A DNA stretch of 64,000 nucleotides, taken from contig WION01000027.1 of NCBI GenBank assembly GCA_015039365.1, positions 248,001 through 312,000 on the forward strand, in the 5' to 3' direction. Origin of the DNA: Amanita rubescens. Lineage: Eukaryota; Basidiomycota; Agaricomycetes; Agaricales; Amanitaceae. Positions within the stretch are counted from its first letter, which is position 1, and every line of letters begins with the position of its first letter. This document shows, one piece after another, positions 26,017-38,990 of the stretch. The notes under the pieces were generated by a model. The model worked only from the letters and a program-made list of their open reading frames with translations. It did no database searches and was not told the origin of the DNA. Made by a program: the position numbers and the translations under genes.

Positions 26017-28578
26017 TTAACGACGAGTCCTTTTCATAACACTCGACTTCTTCCACTTCCCACGTCGATCGAGGAGAGATTGAAGCTGTAAACACTCGCG
26101 ATTTTTTGCGTCTTGGTCAACGCACACTTGCGAATGACTAAAGTCTATGATTGTCAGACCCGAATCAGCCACAAGTATGTTGTCCAAACTAAGATCGCCG
26201 TGGAGTATGTCGGCATGATGTATTTCTGCCAAAGTTGCAAGAACTGTTTCCCTGTCCCAAACTTGTCAGAAAATGTGGGGTAAGAACAATACAAAATACC
26301 AATGCACCGATATGAAATGGGCAAGACAAGCTCGGGCGTTGCAGCGAGCGGAGCGCCTACATATGGCATGACAAGTATACATGCCCCACCCTCCACATCG
26401 TCAAACAAACCCAGAGGTGTCGTGATTCCGGCCGTAACCCCTTCTGACCTCAGCCGACGATAAATTTCGTACTCTTCCCTCAGGGCTTCGCGCTGTCCAC
26501 TAGCTAACGCAAGCTTGACAGCAACATCCAACAATGCACATTCTGACGCCTCGACCTCCAGTGTGCCACGAAGCACCTGGCCAGTTGCGCCATGTCCGAT
26601 CTCAGACTTCAAGACAATGGTGAGACATTCTTCGAGCTGATAGTTTTGGACAGTTTCCTGTGAAGGGAGCAAGGTAGGGTGGCCGATTGGACCGGAGCGA
26701 ACAAATGTGGAAGGGGCTGATGAATCATAAATGCCATATTGGAGGTAGAGCAGAATTACATTGCGACCGCTGGCTAGTTCCAGGGTGCTCTGATCAGTGA
26801 TATGTACGGTTAGGCGAATGATATCGCAACATCAGATGAAACACACCTTTGCTGCCATTTCATGCGCAGCTATGGCCATCTTGTTCCTGTGCCCACTGCC
26901 TGGACCACCGCCGCTCGGACCATCCTGCTTGTCGCAGCCATTGCCGCCACTGCCAGATGGACCGTTGCCACCACCGGGTGACTGGGGGGAGTGAACCTGT
27001 CTTTCCCGATCGAGGGCATCCTTAAGTCCTGCAATATATAAGCCAACATGGAGTTTTCCATATGATGGCTCCTTGCAGGCGTGCGGATTAATGAGATCTG
27101 AGATATAGAGAGTTCGAGTAGCTCGATGACGAATGCCAATGAACTCATGATTGCCAGACTGGAGAACAATGATGGAACCATCTACCCGCGTGGCCTGCGC
27201 CCATGCCTTAGTAAAATCTCAAATTAGCGCTGTGGACCTCGGGAAGTATGGAATGTTAGCTTGCCTGTTGAACAATGAACTGCGCGGACAGGTCGTGGCT
27301 ATCTTTGTAGGATGGGTCGTCGACAGCTTCGTCATCGTCTCCACCTTGTACGGCCTTCCCCTTTGACCTTCATGAGCGATCATTATTACACTACAGACGG
27401 ATGAACAGACATTGAGAGGATCATCCGGCTTCCGTTTCTTAGCAGCTATCCGACTAGTCTTCCGGAGTTTAGAACCGCTCGAGGTTTCGGGAGCAGGGGG
27501 AGAATTAGCCTGCGGCGTTGTGAGACGAGTAGCATTCCTAGAGTGGATAACAATGGCTTGCCCTGCTTTCGTTACTACTGCCATCGTTCCGGTTTCGTTT
27601 TACGGCCTTGCTAGTTCTCACGTCTTCTGAAGAACCTTGGACGCTGGAGCTCCCTGTTGATAGCGATGGAAAAGCTGAAGCAGGGGCAATCTCCCCAATC
27701 TCACGAGACTGGGGAAGCGTCGGGGGTTGTGGTCGAACTGTCTCCGAGCTCGAGGGAGACATCGGGTTGTTTGGGAAAGTCCATGGGGTTTTTTTGGCGT
27801 CGGGTCCCACAAACACATCCTTTACTTTGTCGCGTTCCTTCTTGTAGTTTGTCATCGCACACTCCGGAGCGTTACAACTAGTCCAATCAAAGCTCGGTGA
27901 ATTTGAGAGGTTAGGGATCGCAAGCAATATTTCGGGACCACCAGCGGCCATATTCTTGAATTCACTTGTCATCAGGGACGCACGACGTGCTGAAAGCAAT
28001 CGAAAAAGCCTGAGGGTTTCTTCATCCATGGCCTTCCTAAGCTCCGCCTCCCTTTCAGCTAATCTTGTTGGGCCGGCAAATGTCAGGAATCCGTCAGCGA
28101 TGGCATAGCCAGAGACAATGGCTGACTGAGTCCACTCGAGCAGAGTAGACCAATTCGAAACTCGAAGAGCGAGAGTCGACGCCACGGGCGCGCAGAACGT
28201 GGCAGTGGTTCTCTCATAAAAGCTGGCCACGGCTTTCTCATCTGCCATATCCAGACCAATGTTGCTTACAGCATAATCACGATGCTCTGCCGACAATATA
28301 CCAGATGGTGGAAATTGGACACCATCGTTGAGGGAATCCATGATTGTTTTGTCAACAATGGCGGCGATATCGTGAGCAAGAGATGGAAGACGCGTTACGC
28401 GGAGAAGCTTAAGTTTTTCGCTAAAGTGCTTATCGAAAAACGCCGGTGGACGAGTTTTGGTCGACATTTTCTTGCCAGGAAACGGGAGCGGGTTCAGCAT
28501 AGGCGGGTTCCAGGAGAATAAGTCGTTGAGCTCCTGGGGAATTCTAGACGACGGGTCTGATGCACTTGATGACGACAT
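26017..28578 (-). CDS. Protein-kinase-like protein with long N-terminal region
   Basis: The C-terminal part is a compact kinase-like fold: Gly-rich loop GHGATGQV, VAVKLALASG (Lys), a hinge near LVMPYVGAP, catalytic loop HGDLSLDN and IIDFSHS in place of DFG, then about 40 residues to the stop. Introns 26790-26846 and 26252-26307 (GT-AG) and 27207-27264 (GC-AG) restore the frame between exons. The middle exon holds a strand-rich stretch (VDGSIIVLQSGNHEFIGIRH, then ISDLINPHACKEPSYGKLHV) and a Gly-rich linker. The N-terminal 330 residues (from MSSSSASDPSSR) are of unknown function. A frame change near 27600 was not resolved. Short kinases with HGD loops and large unknown N-termini are common in agaricomycetes, and their substrates are unknown. 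Confidence 0.75.
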
Positions 28579-28738
28579 GTTTAGACCATGGCTACTCTCG
28601 GATGTTTGTGACGCGTCAGACTCCTCCAGTCGCATCTGTTTTGTCTTGTTGACGCGCCCTGATCTTTAGCACGCGTCTGGTAAAGCGCCCATATATATAT
28701 TTGGATGTCTCAATTCACAGCCTCTTTTGAACTGCGCC

Positions 28739-31700
28739 ATGAATGACAGTTTCGGTGAAACCGTCAGTCCAGTTGCAGCGATTAGAGCGATTTTACATGA
28801 CTATCCATTCTCTGCAAGCATTCTTCGTGAACTATTACAGAACTCGGATGACGCGAGGGCAAAAAAGCAGGTTAGTCCAATGCCACTCACGGACCCATCA
28901 GCGTTTAACAAAGTTCTAGATCTTTGTCCTCGACGTGGGGGATGACCCGGCCTTGATAGCTTATAACGATTCTCAGTTTCAAGAAGAAGACTGGAAAGCA
29001 ATCCAAAGCATCCACGAATCGTCCAAGAAGGCGGATACCTCGTGAATACTTCTACCTATTTCCGCACAATCAGCGGCGACTAATCTGATCGTCAGTAAAA
29101 TAGGAAAATATGGTGTGGGCTTCAGGGCTTGTTACCACGTACGTCCATTTGTTTCGCACCAGGCTACAGACACTGAAGAGCATGCAGGTCACCGATCGAC
29201 CTCAAATCCTTTCTGGGTCTTCGTTCGCCCTTCTCGATCCCCTTCGCTCAGGCGGAAAGAAAATTGGATACGATGAATTCAAAGAATCAGATGACCGCAA
29301 ACGTTTTGATTTCTTCTCGGACGTCTTTCAACCTTCTTCTTTTCCCGGCACGATCATTAGATTGCCGCTTCGGTCGTCACCTAGTGACCTAAGTCAGCAT
29401 ACCGTGCTCGTGCCAGAACTTGACCAAATGTTGAGAGATTACATCACCGCAGAAATGAACATTTCTCTACTATTCCTCGACAATCTCAGGACGATCGAAG
29501 TATGGAAAGCTCGCGGTACCAACAAGACGTGCCTAGCTACGTGGACTAAATCTGATAACACAGTTGAACGCCAAAGTGAAGAGTCTCAGCTCTCCATCTA
29601 CGACTCAGTTTTATCCGACGGGGAAACAAAGTTCTCCTGGCGCATTGTTCAAACGCAGGATGCCGAAGACGAAGCCAAGTCCCGTCTCTCGACCCAGGTT
29701 GGCGGCGAGACTGTGAATCACGTCTTTGAAAAGCATAAATTGCGCCCTGAAATGCGAATTGCTTATCCATTGTTTTCTGACGAATACACCTCCGGACGCC
29801 TCTTCACGTTCTTGCCGTTGCCATCCAAAACAAACTTCCCTGTACATATTCACGCACTGTTTGCGTTGACTTCATCAAGACAAAGCTTGCGCAATCGTAA
29901 CGAGACGGGAATCGTAGCTGGTTCCGACAACGAGTACGCATATATCTCATTTTTTGATCCGATTTTAAACTGAAAACCGTTGGTTAGCGTCTTAATCAAG
30001 TGGAACAGTCTGTTGTTCGATTACTATATTCCGCAAGCTTGGAGTCGACTTTTGAAAACTTTGGCTGAAGACGCCGTTTGCAAAGATATTTTCAGAGCTT
30101 GGCCTCCCTACTGTTCGTCCATAACGTCTGGTGATGGGTTGTACTGGCAAAACATTCTCCAGGCGACGTTTAACTTTGCTGTCCAGTCCGGTTTAGCAAT
30201 CTGGCCGAAAGTATCGGTGACAGACACAACGACATATGTAGACTTGAAGTCGTCCCTTGTGGTGGCTAGGGGCCAGGTCGACTTGGATGTGCTTGTTGCC
30301 TTGGCTCAACTTGGTCTAACGTTGGTTCAATTGCCTCAAACTCACATGACATTCCTCGATGGCTCTATAACCAAGTTGACTCCGCGGGTTGCTCGAGACC
30401 AACTTGCGCTACGTGGCTTGGTTTCTGCGGGATTCAATGCTTTGTCTCACAACCAAAGGAGGATTCTGTGCGCCTACTTCCTATCGGATCAGGACTTTAG
30501 CAGCATATACGGTCTTCCCTTGTTCCCCGTCCTGAATGGATCATACATATACCTTGAAGATAGGAAAACGACAACTCGACGCTACATTGCCCTGGCCACT
30601 GATGAAGTCGACATATTCGGAGCAGCAGCGGGCGACGCTATATCTTTAGATCAGTTGCAGCCCGAAGTAGCTGCTCTGGTACGAGAGAAGGGAACCACTC
30701 AGGCCAACGTCGATCTGCTTTCTCCATCGTCTGTCATTGCTTTCTTGTCAAGCGAACCTAAGCCCCGCAGCGAAGAGGATTTGGCAAAGTTCTGGTCTTG
30801 GTTAAGCGAATGGTCTCACCGAAAGCAAGCCATGATATTGTTCAACACCAATGATTCGCTTCGTCTTATTCCGACGTCAAAAGGACCTCAGCTCGTCTCG
30901 TCTCCCGTATTTCGGGTGCTAGGCGATCGCTTGTTTGAGAAGCTTGGACTCGCCTTTATCAGTCCTCTCCTTTCGACTACAGTGGTTCAATTCCTGAGTA
31001 ACCACAGAGTCGTTAGAGACATGGATGATATGAACGAGTTTTTAGCTGCCGTCGATTTGACTGGATTGCAGCCTCTCAGCAATGACGAAGCAAAGTCAGT
31101 CTTCGACCATATCTCTTTTTGTTACAGGCCACTTTCCGCGGGCAACTTGACCAAGTTGAAGAAACTTCCCGTTTTTCCTGTTTTGGTTCCCTCCACGACA
31201 ACTCAGTCTCTGATCGTCGGTAATACTTGTGTAGAGTGGCGTGCCATCGACGGTCTTACCGTCAATGGGATTTCACCTATCCCGCTCATCCCTTTGACCG
31301 ACGAGATCAAGTTCCTCGACCAGTCTTGCTTTAGCAACCCTATATCCCCTTTGTTGAAGGCACTGAAAATATCCGTCCTCAAGGACAAAGACATTTTATT
31401 GCTGGCTCTCGGTCAATTTTCTTCACAGCCAAAGTCTCTTCAAGCCTCCTTTGTCTCCTATATCCGAGGAAACCTCAGATGGACCAATAGTGTTACATCG
31501 GTACTTGGGAAGACACAGTTTATTCGGGTAGCAAATGGTACCTTGCGATCGCCAGTCGAGGTTATCGATCCAAATTCAGGGATTAGAGGTCTTTTCCCAA
31601 TGGATTCTGGCGGCCTCCTTATCCCAACGGTGGAGGATGGTTACGATCGCCAGATGCTCGATGATCTCCGGAGTCTAGAGATGATGAAGACATCCTTGTC

Positions 31701-34700
31701 CTTCGACATGATGCAAGAACGAATTTCCTACATCTCGTCAAATCGCGCGTCAGCCGACGCGTTGAGTATTGCCCGTTCCTTGCTATCTCTCATGAATGAG
31801 CCGAATTTCCTTTGCTTTGGGTTTTCTATCGACCCCTCTATGTGCTGGTTACCAACACGAGTCGGTCTCGTCAGCTCCAAAGAGGGCATTGATAGCAGCC
31901 GTCTGGATACTGACTTGTTTGACGAAGTCCTCGCTCCGCTCGATGAAACTATTACGATTTCACCTTCTTTTCGAGCTCTCCTAGGCTGGGACAAGCCTCT
32001 TCCCTTGAGCATTCTTACGAGGCAATTGGATCGTGTTCTGGATTTGCCGGGTTCGGATGTGCAATATCGCAAAGTTCGTGGGATAATACGAGAATTGGCA
32101 GGTCGCCAACTTGGACATGCGGACATCAAAGCTATAGAAGAATGTGTTGCTGAACGGCCTTGGGTACCTACCGAATCCGGTGTTTTGGCATCGCCGTCTC
32201 GTGCTGTGTTCTTTACTGTGCCCGGTTCAAGCTGCTTTCATGAAATCGGTTTTTCGCAGGCAGAGAAACAAATAGGTTCGTTCTTGCTGAGGATGGGATG
32301 TCAGGAACGGTATGTTTCCATTATAAGAAGAAACGGATTCATTTGACAATCTACCTAGACCTTCTGCCTCGGCGATTATAAGCGAACTAGCTGCATTACG
32401 TGAAAAAGAAGGGATGGATATCACCGTTATTCAGCAAGCGGTGCAATTATTGGAAATGTTACCCGAATCCATCACCGACCAAGAACGAGCCTCTCTGTTG
32501 GTTCCGACAGATACTGGAGATCTCGTGCCATTGCATTCCGGTGTATTCTATTATAGAGGCGGGATCAACGTCAACGACGGAAAGACGATCGTAGCTCATC
32601 ATCTTATTACTGAAAAACTTGCGGAGAAGATTGGAATGAAGCATTTGGGCCTCGACGAAGCGGATAATGACATTGACTTGGGAGGAAAGCCTATCACTAT
32701 CATACGCAACACTCTTAAGCAATACGATCCTAAACAATTCTTTACGGAATTCATCGCCAACGCATCAGATGCAGGCGCAAAACGGTTCAACATCCTCCTT
32801 GACAGTCACGAGGGCCCAACGGAACGCCTCCTCTCGGAGGGACTAGCCGTATTTCAGACTGCATCGTTGGTCGTACATAACGACGGGACCTTTTCTCGGG
32901 ACGATTTCAGAGGGATATTGCAGACAGGTATTGGTGGAAAGACGGGAAAAACCGGCGTCATTGGTCGCTTTGGACTAGGCGCTCTCTCGATGTTTCACTT
33001 TACAGAGGTGAAAAATGGTGCAACTGATGTTCCGAATACTGATATCTTTTTTTGATCTAGTTGGCTATGATTGTCTCCGGGGAACATGTCCTTTTTATGA
33101 GTCCATCAAAGAGAAACTTGTCGTTCTGCGGGAAGCACTCGCTTCTCCTTCCTTTGCAGAGCGTGAAAAGGTAATAATCATTACAAATCTATACTTTGTA
33201 TGTTCATTCCTCGTTCTAGGCTATATGCTGATCATCTTGAACCATTGGATGGATTGTTTGGCTTCGATCTTCTTTCCACGGAGCCGTACCAAGGGGTTTG
33301 TGACATTCCTTTCAAGTACTTCGCCATATTGATGCATTTTTTCAGACTTTGTTTAGGCTGCCGCTGAGGAACGAATTCCACTCAAACCAAGATTCTGCAT
33401 GGACAACGCACTGGAGCTTAGAGACGGCTCGGCAAATGCTTCTCGCCGAGTTTGACAAGCTAGCATACAAGTCGCTTCTTTTCACGGGGCTTGGTTGTAT
33501 CAATATTTATAAACGGCAGAGGGTCGATATCAAAGTTCTTCGCGTCCTCGAAAGCACCCGAGAAACGCACGATTCTACGCCCGACGACTCATACACGTCT
33601 GAAACGGTGGCATTTAAATCAACAAACCTGCATCTACCCAAATGGCTTATCGTCACGATGCCCGTCAATATTCCAGAACTTTTCAAAGCAGAGCTTGCGA
33701 AGAAATACGACATGCATCACCTTCTGCCGATGCGCATTGCCGCAACGTTGGATAGTGACCAAGTTCAGAAACACGAATATAATCTCTTCTGTACTTTGCC
33801 CCTGCCCGTCACCACGCCTCTACCAGCCCACATATCTGCTCCGCTAATCCTAGAACAGGAGAGGCGGAACGTGCGCATCGACAGTGACCGAATTGGTATA
33901 GAGTCCGAATACAACCAGTGGTTATTATCGTCCCAAATGCCGCTGTTATTCCTCTGCTTGCTCGAAAAGCTGTTGCAAATTCACAACGACAATGTTCAGT
34001 GGTGGCCTGAAGAGAAAAAGAGCACTGATAACAATATCAATGTTTCGAGCAGGGTCTTTTTAGACGGGTTCTGGGGTGATGAAATTATCAAAGGAAGCTC
34101 AAGACGTATCTTCGTCAGCAAATATAATCCTACGACGTTCCTTAGCCCCAAGGACGCTGTTTTATTCTCTAAACATGTTCGCGAATATTTGGGATGCGGT
34201 CCGACGCTTTCCAAAGTCCTTTCTGTTACTCAGCCTCCGAGCGTCGTAGAACTTCCTAGACTGCTGTTTGAACACACAAAAAAGGCGATGTTGCGTTCTA
34301 TCGATGGCGAATTCCTTAAAACGCTGTTGAGTGGTTTCGGCGAGTTCAGCTGGTTGAATATGGATGAAATTCGTTCCTTGTTGGTATACCTGCTGGATAG
34401 CAAGGTGTCATTGGATGGTCTATCACTGATTCCGCTCGATAATGGTTCCTACGCGAAAATTCAGACGCAGTTCACCACGGCGAATTACATTGTAGGCTCG
34501 TTGCAGATGGCAGCCTACACGCTTTTCCCGGCCAATCGTCTTGTAAATCGGAATTTCAGGGTTCCAGAAGAGCTCTTGAAGCGAAATGTGAATGTATCAA
34601 GTTTATCTAATCCAGCGATGGTAGGACTCGTCGAAGAGCGCATCAAACCTGGACATGCGCTGACTGGAAACGAGGCAGATCAAGCTTGGATCGCTTCGTT

Positions 34701-37077
34701 CTGGGAAGCTAGTAACCTGAGCATTCCGCCATCAATGATTGCGCATCTTCCTCTGATTCCAACGTTGCAACCTCGTCATTTCATCTCTATGAGAAGCATC
34801 AACGGCCCTTCTGTTATTGTTGTCGATGCGGAGTTGAGCGCAGAAAATTTTGACTATGGAATCTTGCAGAAGATTGGAATGACTGCCGTCCTCAAAAGAT
34901 ACGCCCTGCTTGCAGTAGAGGGAGGAGGGAAAGGGAGGGGAAAGGGCAAGGGCAAGTTGACGAATTTCAGAAAATTCTTGGAGTATATGGAGAAAAACCA
35001 GTCAGAAGGACTTGACGCAATCTCGTATCTCGAATCTAACGATCACGAAGAGCTGGCTCGCTGGGTTAGGCTAAAGTTCTTGTCCACTCCATCGCACTTG
35101 GTGGATGTCGCCTCTCGGTTGCCCGTCTGGCGTGTTCAACAACGTGGTAAACCTGCTCGCCTAGGCGCCCTGAACGATGCTGTCATCCTTCCTGCCTCTA
35201 TGCCATCCAGCTCGTTGTTACCTTTTACAAATTTTCCAGTCATAGACTGGGACTTTGGGATGCGGATCATTGATAAAGATGTGTGCAGTGCAAAGCGTAT
35301 CACCCAGCTCTTGCGTGTCTCTTCCGGCACTATTCTCCGCTCTCAAGTTGAGCGAACAGGGTACAAGCGGTTCTTAAAGGACTTCCTGCTTTTGGAAAGG
35401 GTAGAGGGATATTCCCTATTAGTACCCAACGAGGGATGGGTTCTAACGCCAGTCGAGAGATTGTTTGAACACCATGAACTCTTTCTCGTGGCCTTCAGAG
35501 CATCTCCTGAACGTCTCCTTTTAAATGACTTCCAGGATATTGCGGAGTCTTTGGAAAAATACGGTTTGAATCGGAAGCGTCGACTTAATCTTGGCATGTT
35601 CATAGAATGTGCGAAGGCATTTGATCAAGACGATGATGACGACGACGGAGAAATCGAAGACGAGAACAATGAAGATAACGGCAGGCACTCACGAAACAGC
35701 AGGCGCTCACGGTCCGTGGTACTATATCGATATTTCAATGGACTTTCCCTCCAATATCAACGTGACGCTCGTCGGTGCGGGGAACTGGATCAACTCAAAT
35801 TTATTCCGAGCGACACTACCGAGAGGATGGGCTACGACGGGATCAGCTTAAAGAGGTATATGCGGCGCCATGTACTCTCTCCCAGTAAAATTGTTCTTCA
35901 CGAATACGAACCCATCTGTTGGAGCCAGAGGGGTCGAGTTGACCCCCAACCCAACCCAGCTCTAAGCGGTACTTATGAAAGTTTGGGAAAGCCCACCGGA
36001 AAAGAAGTCGTATGGGTCATTCTTTAGTTATTATTATTGATTCTCAGTTATCATTATTCTATAGGTGAAACACCTCAAGGTCCTTGCTGAGATTGGTCAA
36101 AAGCATGGTCGTCGCTCAGCGCTGCTGTCAGACCTCAAAGCAACCTACAAGTGGCTGGACGAACACGTAGAGGATATTTTCGCAGAGATTACGAATGAAA
36201 ACTTCAACAAAATATTCCTCAATGTCGATAATCCTGATTCTGACGAGTGGGTATGGCATTCCGCTTCCTCCCTTGTCAAGGATCTACAAGACGTTGGAGA
36301 GCTGCACGACGTGAAGAGTTTCCTTCGGCATTACGACGACCTGTTGAAAGCAGCTAGCGTCAGGACGATCCAGAAAGTAACGGCTAAACCTATCACGGTT
36401 GTAGACAGGACATCGTTCTATCGACAACAATTCTGTGACTTGCGTAAACGAGGATTCGACGTCAGCGTCACCTTTAAAGCCAAGGACGATGAACATGAAA
36501 TATTGCCTGCGCACAAAACCTGGTTGCTTATGAACAGCGAGCATTTCTGGCAATTGTTCATAGGAGCAGGTCTTGGGGAGGCCCAAGGACATGGTTCTGG
36601 AAATCTTGTGCCAGTGATCGTGCCAGACTACTCAAGCCTTTGCGTCAAAGAGACTATTGGTGAGTATTCATATAACATTCTATTCTATGCCTTTTGACCG
36701 ACCCGATGATGGCGCAGATTGGATATACGTCGGCGAACTGCCAGAGTCGATTACCAGTCCAAGTAACGGTGATGAAGAGTCCAAGGCTAAACTTGATCTG
36801 ACTCTGGAGATGCTCAGCCTCGCCCACTTTTGGGCTGTCACTGGTTTGCATGAACGCCTCCAAGAGTTTATTATCAATGCGCCGGATTTCATCAATCCTT
36901 ACTGGGTTAAAGATAGTGAGTTGCACGATTCCAAGGTCTGTCTCATACTAATTGAGATTTGCAGTATACGAACATGCAAAGCCCGCAGAAGCGAAGGAGC
37001 TTTTGAGAGCTTGTGAAGAATTCGAGGAAAAGAACCGGGACATTATTGACGGGGTGCCGTGGAACGTCGATGGTTGA
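28739..37077 (+). CDS. Sacsin-like protein with two Hsp90-type ATPase modules and C-terminal BTB
   Basis: Twelve exons with clean GT-AG introns: 28739-28870, 28920-29041, 29096-29138, 29188-29933, 29988-32309, 32359-33007, 33061-33170, 33220-33295, 33346-36009, 36065-36659, 36718-36915, 36965-37077. They give 7,770 nt, 2,589 residues, with no disruption. The start is the first ATG before the ATPase. Module 1: ILRELLQNSDDARAKKQ (N-box), VLDVGDDPALIAYNDSQF, SSKKADTSKIGKYGVGF (G-rich lid), RACYHVTDRPQILSG. Module 2 from about 32690: FFTEFIANASDAGAKRF, VVHNDGTFSRDDF, GVIGRFGLGALSMFHFTE, and FGFDLLSTEPYQGTLFRLPL. This is the sacsin repeat pattern, linked in animals to Hsp90/Hsp70 proteostasis. The last about 210 residues form a BTB/POZ domain (FDVSVTFKAKDDEHEILPAH, TIDWIYVGELPE), suggesting dimerisation or a cullin-3 link. 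An acidic run lies near 35625. The module order is inferred by eye. Confidence 0.9.
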
Positions 37078-38130
37078 ATATATTACTTCTTGCGTGATCT
37101 CACCATCTACTGAATATAGCTTGGTTATTTTACTTTCTTGTTGAATGTTCCCTTCTTCCAGGAGCTTAAGAAGTCCCGAAGAGCCCCGTTCCCCCTCTCT
37201 CATGAGCGACAGTCCATTGCCCACTAGACACGAGTCGCCGAATGTAAAATTGATGCGAGTTTAAGCTCGTCTCATGCTTCGTTTATTTTATGGGCTTCTC
37301 GTGGTGTCCTACCGACTTCCTCACTTTGGTTCTTGTAAAGTTCATAGATGTTTACGCGACTAACTTCTTCTCGTAATCGTTTGACTATAGGCAGCGCGTG
37401 ATGAAGCGAACATGGTTGGATGGAAGAGATATGATGATTTCTCAGCCGTATAAAGTTGTCACGAGGAAAGATAGTCCAATCATTTGCGATGGTATTGAAA
37501 CATATCAACGTTAGTAGTTATGCGCGCCTTTTGCGTAGAAACCCGTCGAGCTTTTTCTAGTATACAAAACCCCATCCATCTCAGTTGCATTTCATAAACT
37601 AACCTTTCTCCATCCAACCTAGGATCGCAGATACATCGACTTCCGGTTGTTAAGTTGCTTCGGAAATTTGGGCCTGGTCATAACTCACCAGCTGATATAG
37701 AGGGTCTTGCATATCCAATCACATCAGGTCACGCTGATGAACAGAAGGCCTTTCAATGGGCATTAATATCAATTCCTTGACACCTTGCATAACGTTCCAT
37801 ACCCATGAGGATTCCCTTTGCCGGCAGTTTCTCTTTCAAGGAGGCAATATTAGTCTAACTGCGTGACGCTCTGGGAAATTCTCGGTCATACCTCGGTTCC
37901 TGAGTATGCTTAGCACCGGCATGAGACCTTTGAAGGAACAATCAATCGCTTAACACTTGTTATAATGCATCATCGTACCCGAGAAGGGCAGTGTTTTCGG
38001 TAGGCCTTTCATCGAGGAATATGAGTTTTGATCGCTCAATACCTTGAGAATTGCATCAATCGTACCCATGAGCATGATCGGAAGCAGGACCGGCGGTCGA
38101 CTCCCTATAAATTATCAGCCTCAAGACATT
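37078..38130. repeat. Non-coding, degenerate tandem motifs
   Basis: Variants of TTGATAATGCATxAATCGTACCCATGAGG recur at about 37780, 37960, 38045 and 38130 (CATAACGTTCCATACCCATG, ATGCATCATCGTACCCG, GCATCAATCGTACCCATGAG, GCTATACACCGTACCCCTG). This suggests an old tandem repeat of about 90-180 bp spacing. No gene is supported. Confidence 0.35.
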
Positions 38131-38139
38131 GATAATGCT

Positions 38140-38990
38140 ATACACCGTACCCCTGATTTAAACTGTGTGGCCCTGGACGATTGGCTTCAGCGTCAGGTTC
38201 CTGAGGATGTCTTCCTCGGCATTGCCTTACGACACCAGTTACGATCGTGTAACTACAGTATATCACCGAAGCCCCCACCACGGCCCCGCCGATCCCGTTC
38301 ATAACATCCGTAGCGGGACTGTCGTTGCGAATCTATTAATCCATCTCGGTTAAGAATAAACAAAATAATACTCACCCAGGGATTCGTAATGGGGAAGTGG
38401 GGCACCACCTTCGCCAGGAAGTAGACCCGAGGGGACGGGGAGGCCAACTGAGGTTCGAGAAAACAAGGCAAGTTGAAGGAGTGCAAGAGAAACGGAGGCA
38501 TTGAATTTAACCATGATAAAGTGAAAATATTCTCAAGTGGCCAGCACGTTGAGTGGATAGTAGCACGCTGGGGACTCGAAGGTTGGCAGAGTTTATATGA
38601 TTCAGAAGCGACCCAAAAGGCGATACTCGGCGGCAAAATTGGCTCTGTTGCGACTGGCCGTTCATCGAAATCAAGATGGTAGTAAAGTAATGCATCTGTT
38701 ACGTGTAAGGAGATGTTGAACCAGTGGAGGATGTCCATGAGGAAGTTCCGATAAGCGGCAAAATTCACTTGCCATGTTTTTGGCAGAAGCTGAGTGAGGT
38801 AAGATCGAATGACGTGCATGAGTGCTTGATCCGAGTCGCATGGAACTTAATCGGAGACCTAGTATCAAGAATGAGAAGAGGAATTCGTCGAGTAAAGAAT
38901 GGCGCGCGCACGAGATCATAAATGGCCATGCCCCATGTCAACGATGTTTCCGCTCCAAGTAGTTCCTGTTGGCCCATGGGCGTGGAAGGT
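38140..38990 (-). pseudogene. Unrecognised gene with frame shifts
   Basis: A 188-codon frame (LLPKTWQVNFAAYRNFLMD, then LHVTDALLYYHLDFDERPV) is preceded in another frame by TSLTWGMAIYDLVRAPFF and LLILDTRSPIKFHATRIK. At its lower end W|GTGAGT near 38378 looks like a donor, and a small exon with a hydrophobic stretch (GIGGAVVGASVIYCSYTIVT) may follow near 38300-38190. The frame change near 38810 is unexplained. It could be a small membrane protein, but no family was recognised. Confidence 0.35.
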
